Source of the DNA: Tenodera sinensis
Taxonomy: Eukaryota > Arthropoda > Insecta > Mantodea > Mantidae
DNA: 64,000 nt
Reading direction: 5' to 3'
Assembly: GCA_030765045.1 (NCBI GenBank)
Contig: CM060962.1
Span: 143,828,525 to 143,892,524, forward strand
Shown here: positions 22,325-33,549 of the stretch, in pieces
Layout: each line of letters starts with the position of its first letter
How positions within the stretch are numbered: the first letter of the stretch is position 1
Position numbers and translations under genes: made by a program
Notes under the pieces: model-generated
Databases searched by the model: none
What the model was told of the DNA's origin: nothing
What the model saw: the letters and a program-made list of their open reading frames with translations, nothing else

Positions 22325-22385
22325 CAATACAAATTTGAACTCGGGACCTCGTGAATGGGGGAGACACACGCCATCCACCCATCAT
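22325..22385 (-). repeat. tRNA-like SINE head (family E-like)
   Basis: On the minus strand GGCGTGTGTCTCCCCCATTC and GAGGTCCCGAGTTCAAAT match the tRNA-like head of the family E SINEs at 42118 and 29735. No body follows. Confidence 0.4.
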
Positions 22386-22562
22386 GGAGGTGAGCAGTGC
22401 TTGCCATAGGTCTTTTCCTATCTCTCGCCGTTTCCCTTTTCCCTCCACCTTGCTCCTTCTCTCTCCGCTAGTTTCCCTGCCACGGCCACATCCCTTCTGT
22501 CCTTCCTTTTCCAACACATATAGAAGCGACATAATCTTTTGAAAGTCGGTAAAAAAAGACAC

Positions 22563-23666
22563 GGTTCTGCTGGGCTGTTAATAAATCGGAATGTTCATAC
22601 AAGGTTTGGGTTCTGCTGGGCTGTTAATAAATCGGAATGTTCATACAAGGTTTGGGTTCTGCTGGGCTGTTAATAAATCGGAATGTTCATACAAGGTTTG
22701 GGTTCTGCTGGGCTGTTAATAAATCGGAATGTTCATACAAGGTTTGGGTTCTGCTGGGCTGTTAATAAATCGGAATGTTCATACAAGGTTTGGGTTCTGC
22801 TGGGCTGTTAATAAATCGGAACGTTCATACAAGGTTTGGGTTCTGCTGGGCTGTTAATAAATCGGAACGTTCATACAAGGTTTGGGTTCTGCTGGGCTGT
22901 TAATAAATCGGAATGTTCATACAAGGTTTGGGTTCTGCTGGGCTGTTAATAAATCGGAATGTTCATACAAGGTTTGGGTTCTGCTGGGCTGTTAATAAAT
23001 CGGAATGTTCATACAAGGTTTGGGTTCTGCTGGGCTGTTAATAAATTGGAATGTTCATACAAGGTTTGGGTTCTGCTGGGCTGTTAATAAATCGGAATGT
23101 TCATACAAGGTTTGGGTTCTGCTGGGCTGTTAATAAATCGGAATGTTCATACAAGGTTTGGGTTCTGCTGGGCTGTTAATAAATCGGAATGTTCATACAA
23201 GGTTTGGGTTCTGCTGGGCTGTTAATAAATCGGAATGTTCATACAAGGTTTGGGTTCTGCTGGGCTGTTAATAAATCGGAATGTTCATACAAGGTTTGGG
23301 TTCTGCTGGGCTGTTAATAAATCGGAATGTTCATACAAGGTTTGGGTTCTGCTGGGCTGTTAATAAATCGGAACGTTCATACAAGGTTTGGGTTCTGCTG
23401 GGCTGTTAATAAATCGGAACGTTCATACAAGGTTTGGGTTCTGCTGGGCTGTTAATAAATCGGAATGTTCATACAAGGTTTGGGTTCTGCTGGGCTGTTA
23501 ATAAATCGGAATGTTCATACAAGGTTTGGGTTCTGCTGGGCTGTTAATAAATCGGAATGTTCATACAAGGTTTGGGTTCTGCTGGGCTGTTAATAAATCG
23601 GAATGTTCATACAAGGTTTGGGTTCTGCTGGGCTGTTAATAAATCGGAATGTTCATATAAGGTTTG
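22563..23666. repeat. 46-bp minisatellite, 24 units
   Basis: The unit begins GGTTCTGCTGGGCTGTTAAT and ends TTCATACAAGGTTTG. It is nearly identical throughout: 24 units, 1104 bp exactly. Units 6 and 7 and units 18 and 19 share AACGTTC instead of AATGTTC, exactly 12 units apart. Unit 11 has AATTGG, and the last unit has CATATAA. Low divergence implies recent homogenisation. 46 is not a multiple of three, so frames across it are meaningless. Confidence 0.98.
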
Positions 23667-24060
23667 CACAAACTTGAGCCTATTGCTTTTGCTTGCTATT
23701 CAATTGGAACTAGACCTTTCTCTTGTGGTAATCAATTTACGTACCAAATAAAAATTAACTAAAGTTAATATTATTAACTACCATTAATACTATTAACTAC
23801 TTATTAATAGTTAATACTAATAGCATAGTTTCTTAAATATGCATCCTCTCAAAATGTAAATAAACAAGACTTGTTAGAAACATTCTATTTATAAACATTT
23901 GTTACGCAATCTTTCAAAAACTAAACAAATGGTTATACCTATATAAGGATTTTATGATTTTGCGCCCAGTTAGAATAACATCTTTTGGACAAGTAATTAC
24001 AGTAACATCTACTCCTTTTTCTAAGTGACCCCTAATGTGTGCACACGCACATAAACGCGT
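23667..24060. other. AT-rich DNA with cryptic TTAACTA repeats
   Basis: 23755-23830 is made of imperfect TTAACTA/TTAATA words that can fold back on each other. Nothing else is recognised. Confidence 0.4.
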
Positions 24061-24074
24061 CCGCTCATCTTTTG

Positions 24075-24200
24075 TAAAACTTTTTTTTTTTATTTTTTAT
24101 TTTTTTTTTATTTCAGCGGAGCTCGAGACATTTACTTTTAGCACAATCTCAACAACCAACTTCTGATTTGAACACAATATTTTTTTCTACTTACTAATGG
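24075..24200 (+). repeat. Dispersed repeat DR1, right-end fragment G
   Basis: A T-rich run, then GAGACATTTACTTTTAGCAC, AATCTCAACAACCAACTTCT and CTACTTACTAATGG, which match the last 100 bp of DR1 (TTTCCGGTAAAATCTCAAC..CTACTTACCAGTAG). Confidence 0.5.
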
Positions 24201-24276
24201 TAATCTCCAAAAAAAGTAGAAATATCTCATCTTCTTCTTCCTTTGTGAAAAAGGAAATTTCACGGGCTTAATATTG

Positions 24277-24292
24277 GGGGGGGGGGGGGGGA
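24277..24292. repeat. Poly-G run
   Basis: A run of 16 G residues (with a following A and GG). Confidence 0.95.
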
Positions 24293-24299
24293 GGTCAAA

Positions 24300-25950
24300 T
24301 GGCGAAATTTTGATATGGAGTTTCTAGGTTATTCTATGTAATACTTCCTCCACTTAAAGTAGCACGACAGACAGAAAAAGAAATGAGATCCGTTAAGAAA
24401 CTATTCAACTGCTTGGAGAAGAGCAATTCAGTAAAAGCAATGGGGCTCCAACGTACTACAAGTTGTTCTTTGTTTCGTGGCAGAAGTGCATACTTTGAAA
24501 GCAACACTTAATATTCTAGGAGTACTATTAGATATTTGAAAGCTCGCTCGCTGCTACGAGCAGGAAATACTGACCGAAGATCCAAGCTTGTCTGCGAATA
24601 TTTCATTCGTGACATGGTGTTACAGATGGGTTTATTTCAGTTGCTATGCCGTTTCATTTAGTGGACAATGGACCCGCGGGCAAACTCTGACATGTAGAGC
24701 ATATTGATTTGTGAGCTCGGTGGTCACTTCCTTGCGAATTCATCACTGTCCAGTACAATGCAGAACAATGAAATTCCCTCATGGCGACACGACATTTTAT
24801 ATGGTAAGAAATGACACCAGAAGTGTTGCTAGAACATGCAAGAAAATGGAATAAATCAGTACTTCCTCACATATTCTTCAAGTAAATCTTGAATTTCAGA
24901 ACACTGATACATTGATATGCTACTCATGCAGGTAATAAGCATCAGATGGGAAGGATTAAAACGGCTGTCTTCAAAAGAATACAGAAAGCTATGAGCAACC
25001 AACATACGTACAAGACTGCTCCATCTCGTAAAGTTGTGTCAATTTTTTTTCATCTTACCTTCTAGCAATCTGGCACAATTTGTTATTTCAAATAACAGAC
25101 TAAACAACACCTTCTGCTTTCACTGGGCAGATACACGTGTGCCAGAATATTTTACATATCACATTAGGTCCCGTAGAGGAAAACTTTTTCATAACGCTAA
25201 TTTAAATTTCATTTTTATTGGTTTATTTCTCTAAGACCTCATCTACTCTAACAGACGAAAACCTTACACAAGCTTCATAATCCAACGAGGCTAAATTAAA
25301 AGGCAATCATAGGTGTTATGCTCATATACACTATCGTTTGTTATCTCTTCTACAAACTAATCTAGCAATAGCTTTTTTATGTTGACTTAATGATAATCAA
25401 GATATGCTTTTACATAAATAATTCCACTAAACATATGTTGCGGTACAAAAGGCATACAAGAAGCTGGTGTGATAGATAACTCAACTCTTTGAAAAGCTGC
25501 TTTCGATATTCCATACTTTTTGTAGATATCACTGAACAATGAAATCTCACAAAGGACTTCAGAAGCGTAGTAAGAGAAAATTAAAACCAAGAGTAACGAA
25601 TATCTCGGAAATTGATAATGCAATAAAAATAGATTACATAAATATATATATATTGTCGCTTAGCTACTAATGGTTTTTCTGCGACACACAGGATAACATA
25701 ATATACATCACAGCAACAAAGATTGACATTAAACAAGAATCAAGAAATTGGATACAATACATAGTAATACAGACGCTACTACACAATATAAGCACTGTAC
25801 AATACAGGATGAGCATACAATGTACATATAATCATTACGGCATAATATTTACATTGAAGAAAAATTTGGAGATGTTTTAATGCGCTCTGCATTTCTCATG
25901 GAGTACGGTTTTGCTTATTTCTTATGGTGTATGAGTTACACAAAATATAT
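24300..25950. other. No recognisable gene
   Basis: AT-rich DNA. A phrase near 24720 (GTGGTCACTTCCTTGCGAATTC) loosely recalls the mariner-like remnant at 49980 (GGCGTGACTTCCTTCAGAAT), but the surroundings do not confirm a transposase. Chance frames up to 78 codons only. Confidence 0.25.
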
Positions 25951-25954
25951 TCAG

Positions 25955-26650
25955 ATGAAAAGCACTTTGTAGGCTATTCCCAGAAAATTCAAGGTATAAT
26001 TCCTATTAAATCATGCAACTATATTGATTTGTGGTATTTTAAACACAATCGTTACAGCCGTTCTTGAGTAAATAAAAACAAATGAAACATTTTCTACATA
26101 AGGGAAATCTTCGTGTCGCACACATAAAACATATCAAATTTATATGACTTTTGTATTTATCCCTTGTTTCTTTTTGAGTTCGACGCCCCCAGCCAACACA
26201 TACCTACCACACCGCATGCAAATCGAGCGAGATGGCTCCGCGGTAACGGAGAAGGCTGTATTCGGGATGTCCACGGTTCAAATCCCACCTGAGGGATCGT
26301 TGATGGAGCTTTCTTCCACGTTTTTCTGTCTTTATAATTGGCAAATGCTAGGGAGGTACCCTAAACTTAGCCTGGCAAATTTTCTTCCGAAGATTCCTTT
26401 CCCGAATGACATTTAATTACATGCCCATACGTGGTGTATGATGTCATACGTAGTAAGTGTGGTGTTTAAACACTACAAAAGGAAAGAAGAAAAAAAAAAA
26501 AAAAAAAAAAGGAAAAAAAAAAAACGCACTCGCGAATAAACTTGCTCTAAAAGCGTTCTTCTTGGGTTCACGGAACCTCAAAACATTTACGATGAAATCT
26601 TTGTATCGAAGTTTTTGAGTGCATTACAATACTTCCTCTACTTACTATAG
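25955..26650 (+). repeat. Dispersed repeat DR1, copy H (right half), split by a SINE
   Basis: ATTCCCAGAAAATTCAAGGT, AAATCTTCGTGTCGCACAC, TTTCTTTTTGAGTTCG before the SINE, then CTCAAAACATTTACGATGAA and CAATACTTCCTCTACTTACT after it. The SINE insertion point lies at the DR1 microsatellite position. Confidence 0.65.
26222..26524 (+). repeat. tRNA-derived SINE, family C (full length)
   Basis: Box A GCGAGATGGCTCCGCGGTAA (26228-26247) and box B ACGGTTCAAATCCC are intact. The body is GGAGCTTTCTTCCACGTTTT, then TGATGTCATACGTAGTAAG and GTGTGGTGTTTAAACACTAC. It ends in a long A-rich tail (26486-26524). It is a complete retroposed SINE inside DR1 copy H. Confidence 0.75.
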
Positions 26651-27365
26651 GTAAATATTACAGAAAAGTAATAACAGAAAATGAAAACAACAAATATAAT
26701 AAGGCGTTGAAGAAAAAGAATCAATAAATGCAAATTTAAACTAAAGTCCTACTGTATACGTTCAATACAAAACTCTAATACATATGCTAATGATGACAGG
26801 CAGAACATGAAACGAAATAAAAATCTACAGTTTTAACGTTTAAGCATTATTTGAAACAAAGTTATATCGATGACATTTTAACTTAGCTATGTCATTCTTC
26901 TGGGAATTCAATACATTTGCATTTGCCGCCCCTCACTCTATAACTCGAATTTCAATAAACAATCAAGTGGAAACGAAGGTCGATATAGGAGCACCACATT
27001 CAGTTGTTGAAATGTCAAACTGCCCAGCCCCTTAAAGCACCAAGCTTCTCCCTCTCTTCCTTATTCAACAAATTATTCTAGCAGGTGTGATACGTTTTAG
27101 CTGATTAGAGGTTTATTATCGCCGCTCTTCCAAGGTTAACATAGCCATATTTCTGATTTAATCCAAGTGTCGAAAATGGCTTCCTTTTAAGAATCCCAGT
27201 AATAGTTATTCTGCTTGGTAGCACACGCAGAATACAAATGGAAATTTAATTCTATAACCATGAACAAAATAAATGATTACTTCCATCTGCAGACCAGAGT
27301 GCTTCCTGTACCTTAGTAAAACTTAAACTTCTATCAAATGGAACATTGTTATTCATTTTTTATAT
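26651..27365. other. No recognisable feature
   Basis: AT-rich and apparently unique. Nothing supportable. Confidence 0.3.
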
Positions 27366-27369
27366 GTTA

Positions 27370-27578
27370 GCCGTGCAAAAAGAACGGAATTTAAAAGCCA
27401 TAAAAGGTTTGACTATTGCTCAAAATGTACTGTATTCCCATGTTCCCCTTGCACCTACAAGGAAATAGGAATAAGATAATTTCTACATATGTTTATCTCA
27501 ACTAACACGAAGAAGATATAGGAATAAGAGTTTGTAGGAATGGTTAGTACAACAGTAGAGAAAGTCATGTGAGTGCTA
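27370..27578 (-). repeat. Dispersed repeat DR1, left-end fragment I
   Basis: GTTTGACTATTGCTCAAAAT, CTTGCACCTACAAGGAAATA, AACACGAAGAAGATATAGGA and the terminal AGTAGAGAAAGTCATGTGAG. The cleanest example of the DR1 left terminus. Confidence 0.7.
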
Positions 27579-28482
27579 CACTTCAGAGTTTTTTCCATGT
27601 CATTACTAGGTACTAGTTCTGCACGCTTGCTCTGGGTGATCCAATTGGGCAGCTCACACTCATCTAATTTTTATCCAAATACAGCAACTGCGTTAATTCT
27701 TACTAACAACCACAAGTTTTGTGCATTTCTTGAAAAACATACCTGGTCTGTCTATTGCCTGCGCCTGGCAAAAGGCTCATGTAAGTACCGTTTAGCAAAC
27801 TGTTGCCTCTTAGGACAATCATCTGAGCTTAATGTTTGTACTTTCTGGAAATGAAAAGGGTGTCATACTCACTTAAGACTCTCATAAAGACAGTATGAAT
27901 GTCCACAGGTCAAGCACTAGTTCGTTGATTAATTTCAAACCTCTGCTTTTCTTCTAACTCTAATGTCCTCGTAGTTGATTCTTTCGATAATCTAGTTTCT
28001 CTGCCTAGAACTGACTGTTATCTCAAAGATGTTGAGGTCTTGAAAATGTCGTATGGCAAGGAATATGGCGCCAAAGGAATATGCTCCACTTTTCCCAAAT
28101 TAAAATTGCCGTAAGCTGCTCCGCATACCTTTTGGATGTCTACAAATTCAATATTTCTATACCGATGCATTTTAATAGTTGAAATTAAATAAAAAGATCT
28201 CGCAAACGGTATTTTCTGACATACAACAAACTACCCTCAATTGTTCATTATTTCCATGGTAACAGGAATAGCTGAAACATGAGCATGAGTGATGAGCTCT
28301 ACCTTTATGGAGCTCTCATATTGAAAAGGAAGCATTCCCGGAAATTATTTTATTAAGAAAATATGTTAAATTCTAAGCCCTCTATCGCATCAGCAAATTA
28401 GGAATAGTTATTTTGTTACTTCATGTAGATGTCCGCTTTAAAATTGCTAGTAGAATGAGAGGAAAGAAAAAGTCTGGAGAAA

Positions 28483-28764
28483 CTATCGTTGATCTCCAAT
28501 CACCTCGCCAAAAACAAATAATTTGCAATAGAATGTTAAGCAGCATAGCACCACCAAAGCAGCTGGCAGGGCCATTGCTGTATAAATGAAATAAACAACG
28601 CCGTTCTCGCTGGAAGGAAGGAGTAGCATGTAACAAGTGATGGATGACGTTTTGATCGTATCTACGCCGATACTTGTTCCTGAATGATCGAAAAAAGTTC
28701 TATCCAAACCTATGGTGTAAAGCACAATAAATGCCATGTGAGATATTAAGACGAAATGAAACAA
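28483..28764 (-). CDS. Possible orphan exon with two hydrophobic segments
   Basis: A 93-codon minus-strand frame (MFHFVLISHMAFIVLYTIGL...) has two membrane-like stretches, residues about 1-20 and about 57-84 (VYFIYTAMALPAALVVLCCL). A plausible splice acceptor precedes it on that strand (ACAATTTAAG near 28770), and a weak donor GTGATT lies near 28492. The composition would suit an insect chemoreceptor or other multipass protein, but no diagnostic motif is present. A 71-codon frame overlaps it in another frame. Chance is a real possibility. Confidence 0.2.
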   Translation of the reverse strand: MFHFVLISHMAFIVLYTIGLDRTFFDHSGTSIGVDTIKTSSITCYMLLLPSSENGVVYFIYTAMALPAALVVLCCLTFYCKLFVFGEVIGDQR

Positions 28765-29290
28765 TCACTTAAATTGTTCACCAAACATTTTAAAAATGCG
28801 TATACCTCATATACCTATGCGTATGCCTAAGACTCATCTGTGCATACAAGATTGCTGTGAAAATTTAAAACAGCGTGGTTTCTATGTCATGCACAATCTG
28901 TCTTATGAATGAATTATCCATTTCAACATAATAGTCATTAGCATATCTTATTTGTATTTCAGAATCACTATCATTGAAATACGGCACATATCTGAAAGTT
29001 AAGTGCACTTGTTTCCATCACATTTAAGATACGTCCGCAAAATAACTCAATAAGGAAGATCAGCTAACCAAGCTATTTTTCTTATGCAGATTTTACACTC
29101 TCAGCAGCAGAATACATTTTTCTACATTATGAATGTTTAGGTGGTGTTTGTGGTCCTCTCCTCTAGTTTAAGGATTCACATTTCAGGTTTGTGTACAAAA
29201 CCGTTAAGATCGCCTGTAGAACCTTCTAATACACAGTTTGAGTTGAAAAATAGTCAACTTCTTTTCTGATCCAGTTCCACCTCTGTACAA
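28765..29290. other. No recognisable feature
   Basis: AT-rich, no frame, no repeat seen. Confidence 0.3.
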
Positions 29291-29404
29291 AGTGCAAACG
29301 CTACTACTGGAACTCCCAAACACAATCAGTGTGGTGCAGGTCAGGGCTGAGTTGCGTATGACAGAAATTGTCATTCAAGGTTGTCAGACACAGTATACGG
29401 CATT

Positions 29405-29622
29405 CGTGATGGCGAAGCGGTGTCCGGGTTCTCCGGTTTCCTCCACCACTCATTCCCGCAATTGCTCCATCATCACCTTTCCAATCGCCCATTTCGCCTG
29501 CATTTCATATCGTCCTCTTCCTCACTATCATACCTGGCGCTTGGCTGATCCTAGGCACTAGCTTGTAAGTCCTAGGAGGTGTAAGTCCTACATACGAGGA
29601 GGGTAAACAGAAGGAGAAGAAA
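29405..29622 (+). repeat. tRNA-derived SINE, family A (5' truncated)
   Basis: It shares GGGTTCTCCGGTTTCCTCCA, CATTTCATATCGTCCTCTTC, TCATACCTGG, AGGCACTAGCTTGTAAGTCC and GAGGGTAAACAGAAGGAGAA with the 3140-3506 copy. The tRNA-like head is missing, and an internal block naming the CAGG..TCTGACC segment is deleted. Confidence 0.75.
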
Positions 29623-29734
29623 GTCAACGTAAGTAAATTGTACAAAACACGTTGGTCTTTTAAGAAAAAAGGAAAATCCATCTGTGCCCTCTTATGCAAA
29701 AATGTATCAAACAGTACCAATTCGTTTCTCCGCC

Positions 29735-29965
29735 TTTGTGGTGTGGGAGTAGCACGTCTGCCTCATATGTAGGAGATCTCTATTTCGAATTGCAGTTAGG
29801 AAGAGTTACGCCGAGAAGGTTTCTTCCGGTGTTTTCTGTTATTCAGAGAAGATAATGTCGGTTAACTTTAAGCTCTAGTGACCCCAGGTGCATTTGAGCA
29901 GCATATCACCCATTTCATTCATCCAAAAAGGATAAAGCGCAATCTTCACCCAAAAATAAATACAT
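29735..29965 (+). repeat. tRNA-derived SINE, family E
   Basis: Head GGAGTAGCACGTCTGCCTCA, decayed box B TTTCGAATTGCAG, and body GGTTAACTTTAAGCTCTAG, CATTTGAGCAGCATATCACC, CATTTCATTCATCCAAAAAG. It is collinear with 42118-42335. Its 3' end opens directly into the CA/CATA repeat field. Confidence 0.65.
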
Positions 29966-30549
29966 ACATAAGATACACACGCACACAGACGCACACACAC
30001 GCGCACACAGAGACGCACCCGCACGCATACACGCACACGCACGCGCGCACACACACATACATACATACATTACGTTACGTTACAGAGGCATACGCACATC
30101 ACACACATCACACACATCCACACACACACAGATAAATAAATACATAGACAGACAGACATACAGACACACGACGTTACGTTACATACATCCATACAGACAG
30201 ACAGACAGACACACACACACACATAGACAGACATACAGATACACACACAAACATACAGACAAATAGACAGACACACAGAAATACAGACACACACACACAG
30301 ACAGACATACAGACATACACACAAATAGACACACAGAAATACATACACACACAGACAGACATACAGATACACACACAGACAGACATACATACACATAGAC
30401 AGACACACACACACATAGACAGACATACAGATACACACACAAACATACCGACAGACAGACATACACACAAATAGACAGACACACAGAAATACATACACAC
30501 ACAGGCAGACATACAGACACACACAGACAGACATACATACACATAGACA

Positions 30550-30591
<42 letters not shown>

Positions 30592-31165
30592 CAGACATAC
30601 ACACAAATAGACACACAGAAATACATACACACACAGACAGACATACAGATACACATACAGACAGACATACATACACATAGACAGACACACACACACACAT
30701 AGACAGACATACACACAAATAGACACACAGAAATACATACACACACAGACAGACATACAGATACACACACAGACAGACAGACACACACACACATAGACAG
30801 ACAGACACACACACATAGACAGACACACACACATAGACAGACACACACACATAGACAGACATACAGACACACGACGTTACGTTACATACATACATCCATA
30901 CAGACAGACAGACAGACACACACACACACATAGACAGACATACAGATACACACACAAACATACCGACCGATCTACCTACCTGCCTGGCTGCCCGCCCGCC
31001 CGCCTGGCTGCCCGCCCGCCCGCCCGCCCGCCCGCCCGCCCACCTACCTACCTACCTACCTACCTACCTACCTACCTACCTACCTAACTACCTAACTACC
31101 TAACTACCTACCTACCTACATACATACAGGCATACGCACATACATACACAGACACACACATCTAG
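29966..31165. repeat. Compound CA / CAGA / CATA / CCTA simple-repeat field
   Basis: About 1.2 kb of mixed CA, CAGA, CATA, CACG and, from 30970, CCTG/CCCG and CTAC units. A marker phrase GACACACGACGTTACGTTAC with its flanks occurs at about 30165 and again about 30868, so part of the field is duplicated at about 700 bp. The minus frames of 232-266 codons (CVCLSVCLCV) are low-complexity artefacts despite being the longest in the region. Confidence 0.95.
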
Positions 31166-32110
31166 GTATACACAAATTAATTAATTTACGGCGAATCTAG
31201 GGTTCAAAGGACAAATACATATTAGCTTACTCAAATAAAACGCGGAATCCTGTGAGCTATAGATATCTATTCCCCCTCCATCTTGTACAAATAAAGAGAA
31301 ACAACTGAAGATACTGAGATAAATATTTAAGCAAGAAAGCTCAATAGAAGTGGGGCTAAGATCCTGAGGAATCCTTAAGGCAAACAGAAACAAAGAAAGC
31401 AGAGAGAAGACTATTATAAACTATAACGACCTCTCCCACACACAAAAAATAAAAAAAGGAATTAAAAAAGACAAACTTTCACCAACAAAAATCAGTTACT
31501 GGGGATGTTCTATTCATGTGGGCGAAGAAAGAGGATTACAAATATTAAAACGCTGAGAATAGAGAGGGTACACAAATTTACCTGACAAGAGGACTGCCGA
31601 TAGAGTACGGAATGGATGAAGAACAGAATGCCATGAATGGATACTAGCAAGGAGAATAGAAAAGACGACTACCTCAAAAAAAGCAAGCGAATTTTCGAAG
31701 AAAAATAAATAATTGGATAACAGAGAGGAGACTCGACATTTGGCCGTTAGAAAAATTATTAATTAAAATGTACGCGGACGTCAGAAGATGCCTGTAAATA
31801 TTGCTCCACTGGCTTAGTGCGATTAATTATGTTTTCGATTCTACGGAGAGGGACTAGGAAAAATTCTCCAAGTAACTTGAGGACACACTTTATATCAGCG
31901 CTGCGAAATTATTTTTCTTATTCATGCGCCATTACACTTGATTCGTCGATATCTGTAAGCGGGGAGACTGGGTTTATAATGATGACATTACATATGTCAC
32001 ACTTCCCTATCGGAATATAAGGCTCAAGACAGAAATAGTAAATTGCGAAAGGAACGGCTTATTACACTTTATAAAGAAATAAACATACACTGGGTATAAC
32101 GTCGGATGGA
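31166..32110. other. No confident feature; possible LINE tail
   Basis: A plus-strand reading around 31495-31720 (SYWGCSIHVGEERG..., ARRIEKTTTSKKA) faintly recalls the C-terminal end of LINE reverse transcriptase proteins (WxGHVxRM). It is too decayed to assign. Confidence 0.2.
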
Positions 32111-32111
32111 A

Positions 32112-32355
32112 CTATCGCACCATTTCCTTTAATATTACCAATTAAAATCTTCGTATTTTCGCATCGCATCCTTGGAAAATGCTGACCTTAAATACCAAGT
32201 TTTCGTTTTTTAAGTATGCGCTGCGAAAGTACATACGCACAGGTGGGTACCAAAACATTTATTTCAGGGATATCGATATCGATATCGAATTTTTGGGTGG
32301 AATGCAACACTCCCCCCCCCCCCCCCCCACGTATAATACTTAGTAGAGAAATTGA
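32112..32355 (+). repeat. Dispersed repeat DR1, right-end fragment J
   Basis: AATCTTCGTATTTTCGCATC, GCATCCTTGGAAAATG, ACCAAAACATTTATTTCAGG, GAATTTTTGGGTGGAATGCA and TTAGTAGAGAAATTG. A short GATATC repeat and C16 (32313-32328) interrupt it near the end. Confidence 0.65.
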
Positions 32356-32359
32356 AAAG

Positions 32360-33516
32360 AGGCGGGATTGGAAATAAAAATATTAATTGCGACCAAGAAC
32401 ACAAACACGAAATTAGGAGTGACATTGAGGAATGCTGAAATTGCCCAGGAAACTGTTCCACTAGCTCCTTTCTGCATTATTTCTGAAGAACCATATTTTG
32501 GATCAAGAGCATGAGAAATGTGGACTTAATGCAACATAGCAACTAATGTAGTGAATGGGCTCATCAACTATGCACATTCGGTGGATCAGAATGTTATATA
32601 CCTACGTGATAAATGCCAAAAATACACGGATGTCATGTCATATCATAACTTGTAAAAAAGTACACAATTCCTTTAGTTATTGCTGGTTTAAATCCAGATT
32701 CAGGCTCACATTTAAATTTATTGTTCTGCTTGCAAAATGCCTATTATTTACAGTAATTATTGATACTATTAATCCACTAATGTTAATGTTTGTGCATGGA
32801 CTGCCTAATCGAGGTCTGCACGAGATCGTTTACTAAACAAGTTCGTTCGTCTTATTAATACTCCTATAAGCAGTCTAACATAGCAAATCTAGTACCGACT
32901 TTGAATTTGCAACCCGCGTGTTTACTTACGTTCTTTTTGCCCATGACAGCATGGGCAAAGGGAATCATTACATAACTCAGGTTGTATATAACAGTAACTT
33001 CATATACTTCAGTAGTGCCTATGCAACATTTCTTTTAGTAACAATTATTTTAGAACTCTGAGGACGAGTCAGAAAAGCTCCCCCTGTCAAAAAGGCTACC
33101 AAATGCAAAGTGACTGCTCGTGCTCTAGCCCCCCCCCCCTCTCAAAAAAATTCTTTAACCTACTATTCAATTTAAAGTGACTGGTTACTACTGGATATAA
33201 CTGCATGGAATTTATAGGTCTCTTTTATGCCAATGAATAGTTATACAAAAGAACTTGTTCTATACTTGCAAACTGAGAGTTTTAAAATATGGGCACATTT
33301 AATTTACAGAAATTTAAATTTAAAGTATTTAAAAAAAATGTTATAAAAATTGTTATAGTTTCAAAACTTTCCTCTGGTACATCTTTAATATATTTGTAAT
33401 CTTTTATTTAAATTCAAGATAAAGTGTATGTGAAACGTTGCCGAAGTTCCTAGTTGTGTATTTATGTATTCACCTCTATATTTCTATTGTTGTATGTAAA
33501 ATAAGAGGTAGTCCTG

Positions 33517-33518
<2 letters not shown>
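32360..33518. other. No recognisable feature
   Basis: AT-rich, with chance frames only. A C9 run occurs at 33131. The last part leads into an A-run and could be the 3' end of a retroposed transcript, but no source is identified. Confidence 0.3.

Positions 33519-33546
<28 letters not shown>
33519..33546. repeat. Poly-A run
   Basis: A28 after AAAATAAGAGGTAGTCCTG. Possible retroposon tail on the plus strand. Confidence 0.9.
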
Positions 33547-33548
<2 letters not shown>

Positions 33549-33549
33549 A

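Noticed and set aside
22563..23666. CRISPR array or tandem gene repeats
   Set aside because: Contiguous 46-bp units without spacers; period not a multiple of three.
30070..30961. Three overlapping minus frames of 232-266 codons (CVCLSVC...)
   Set aside because: All three frames open because the CA/CAGA field lacks stops; not genes.
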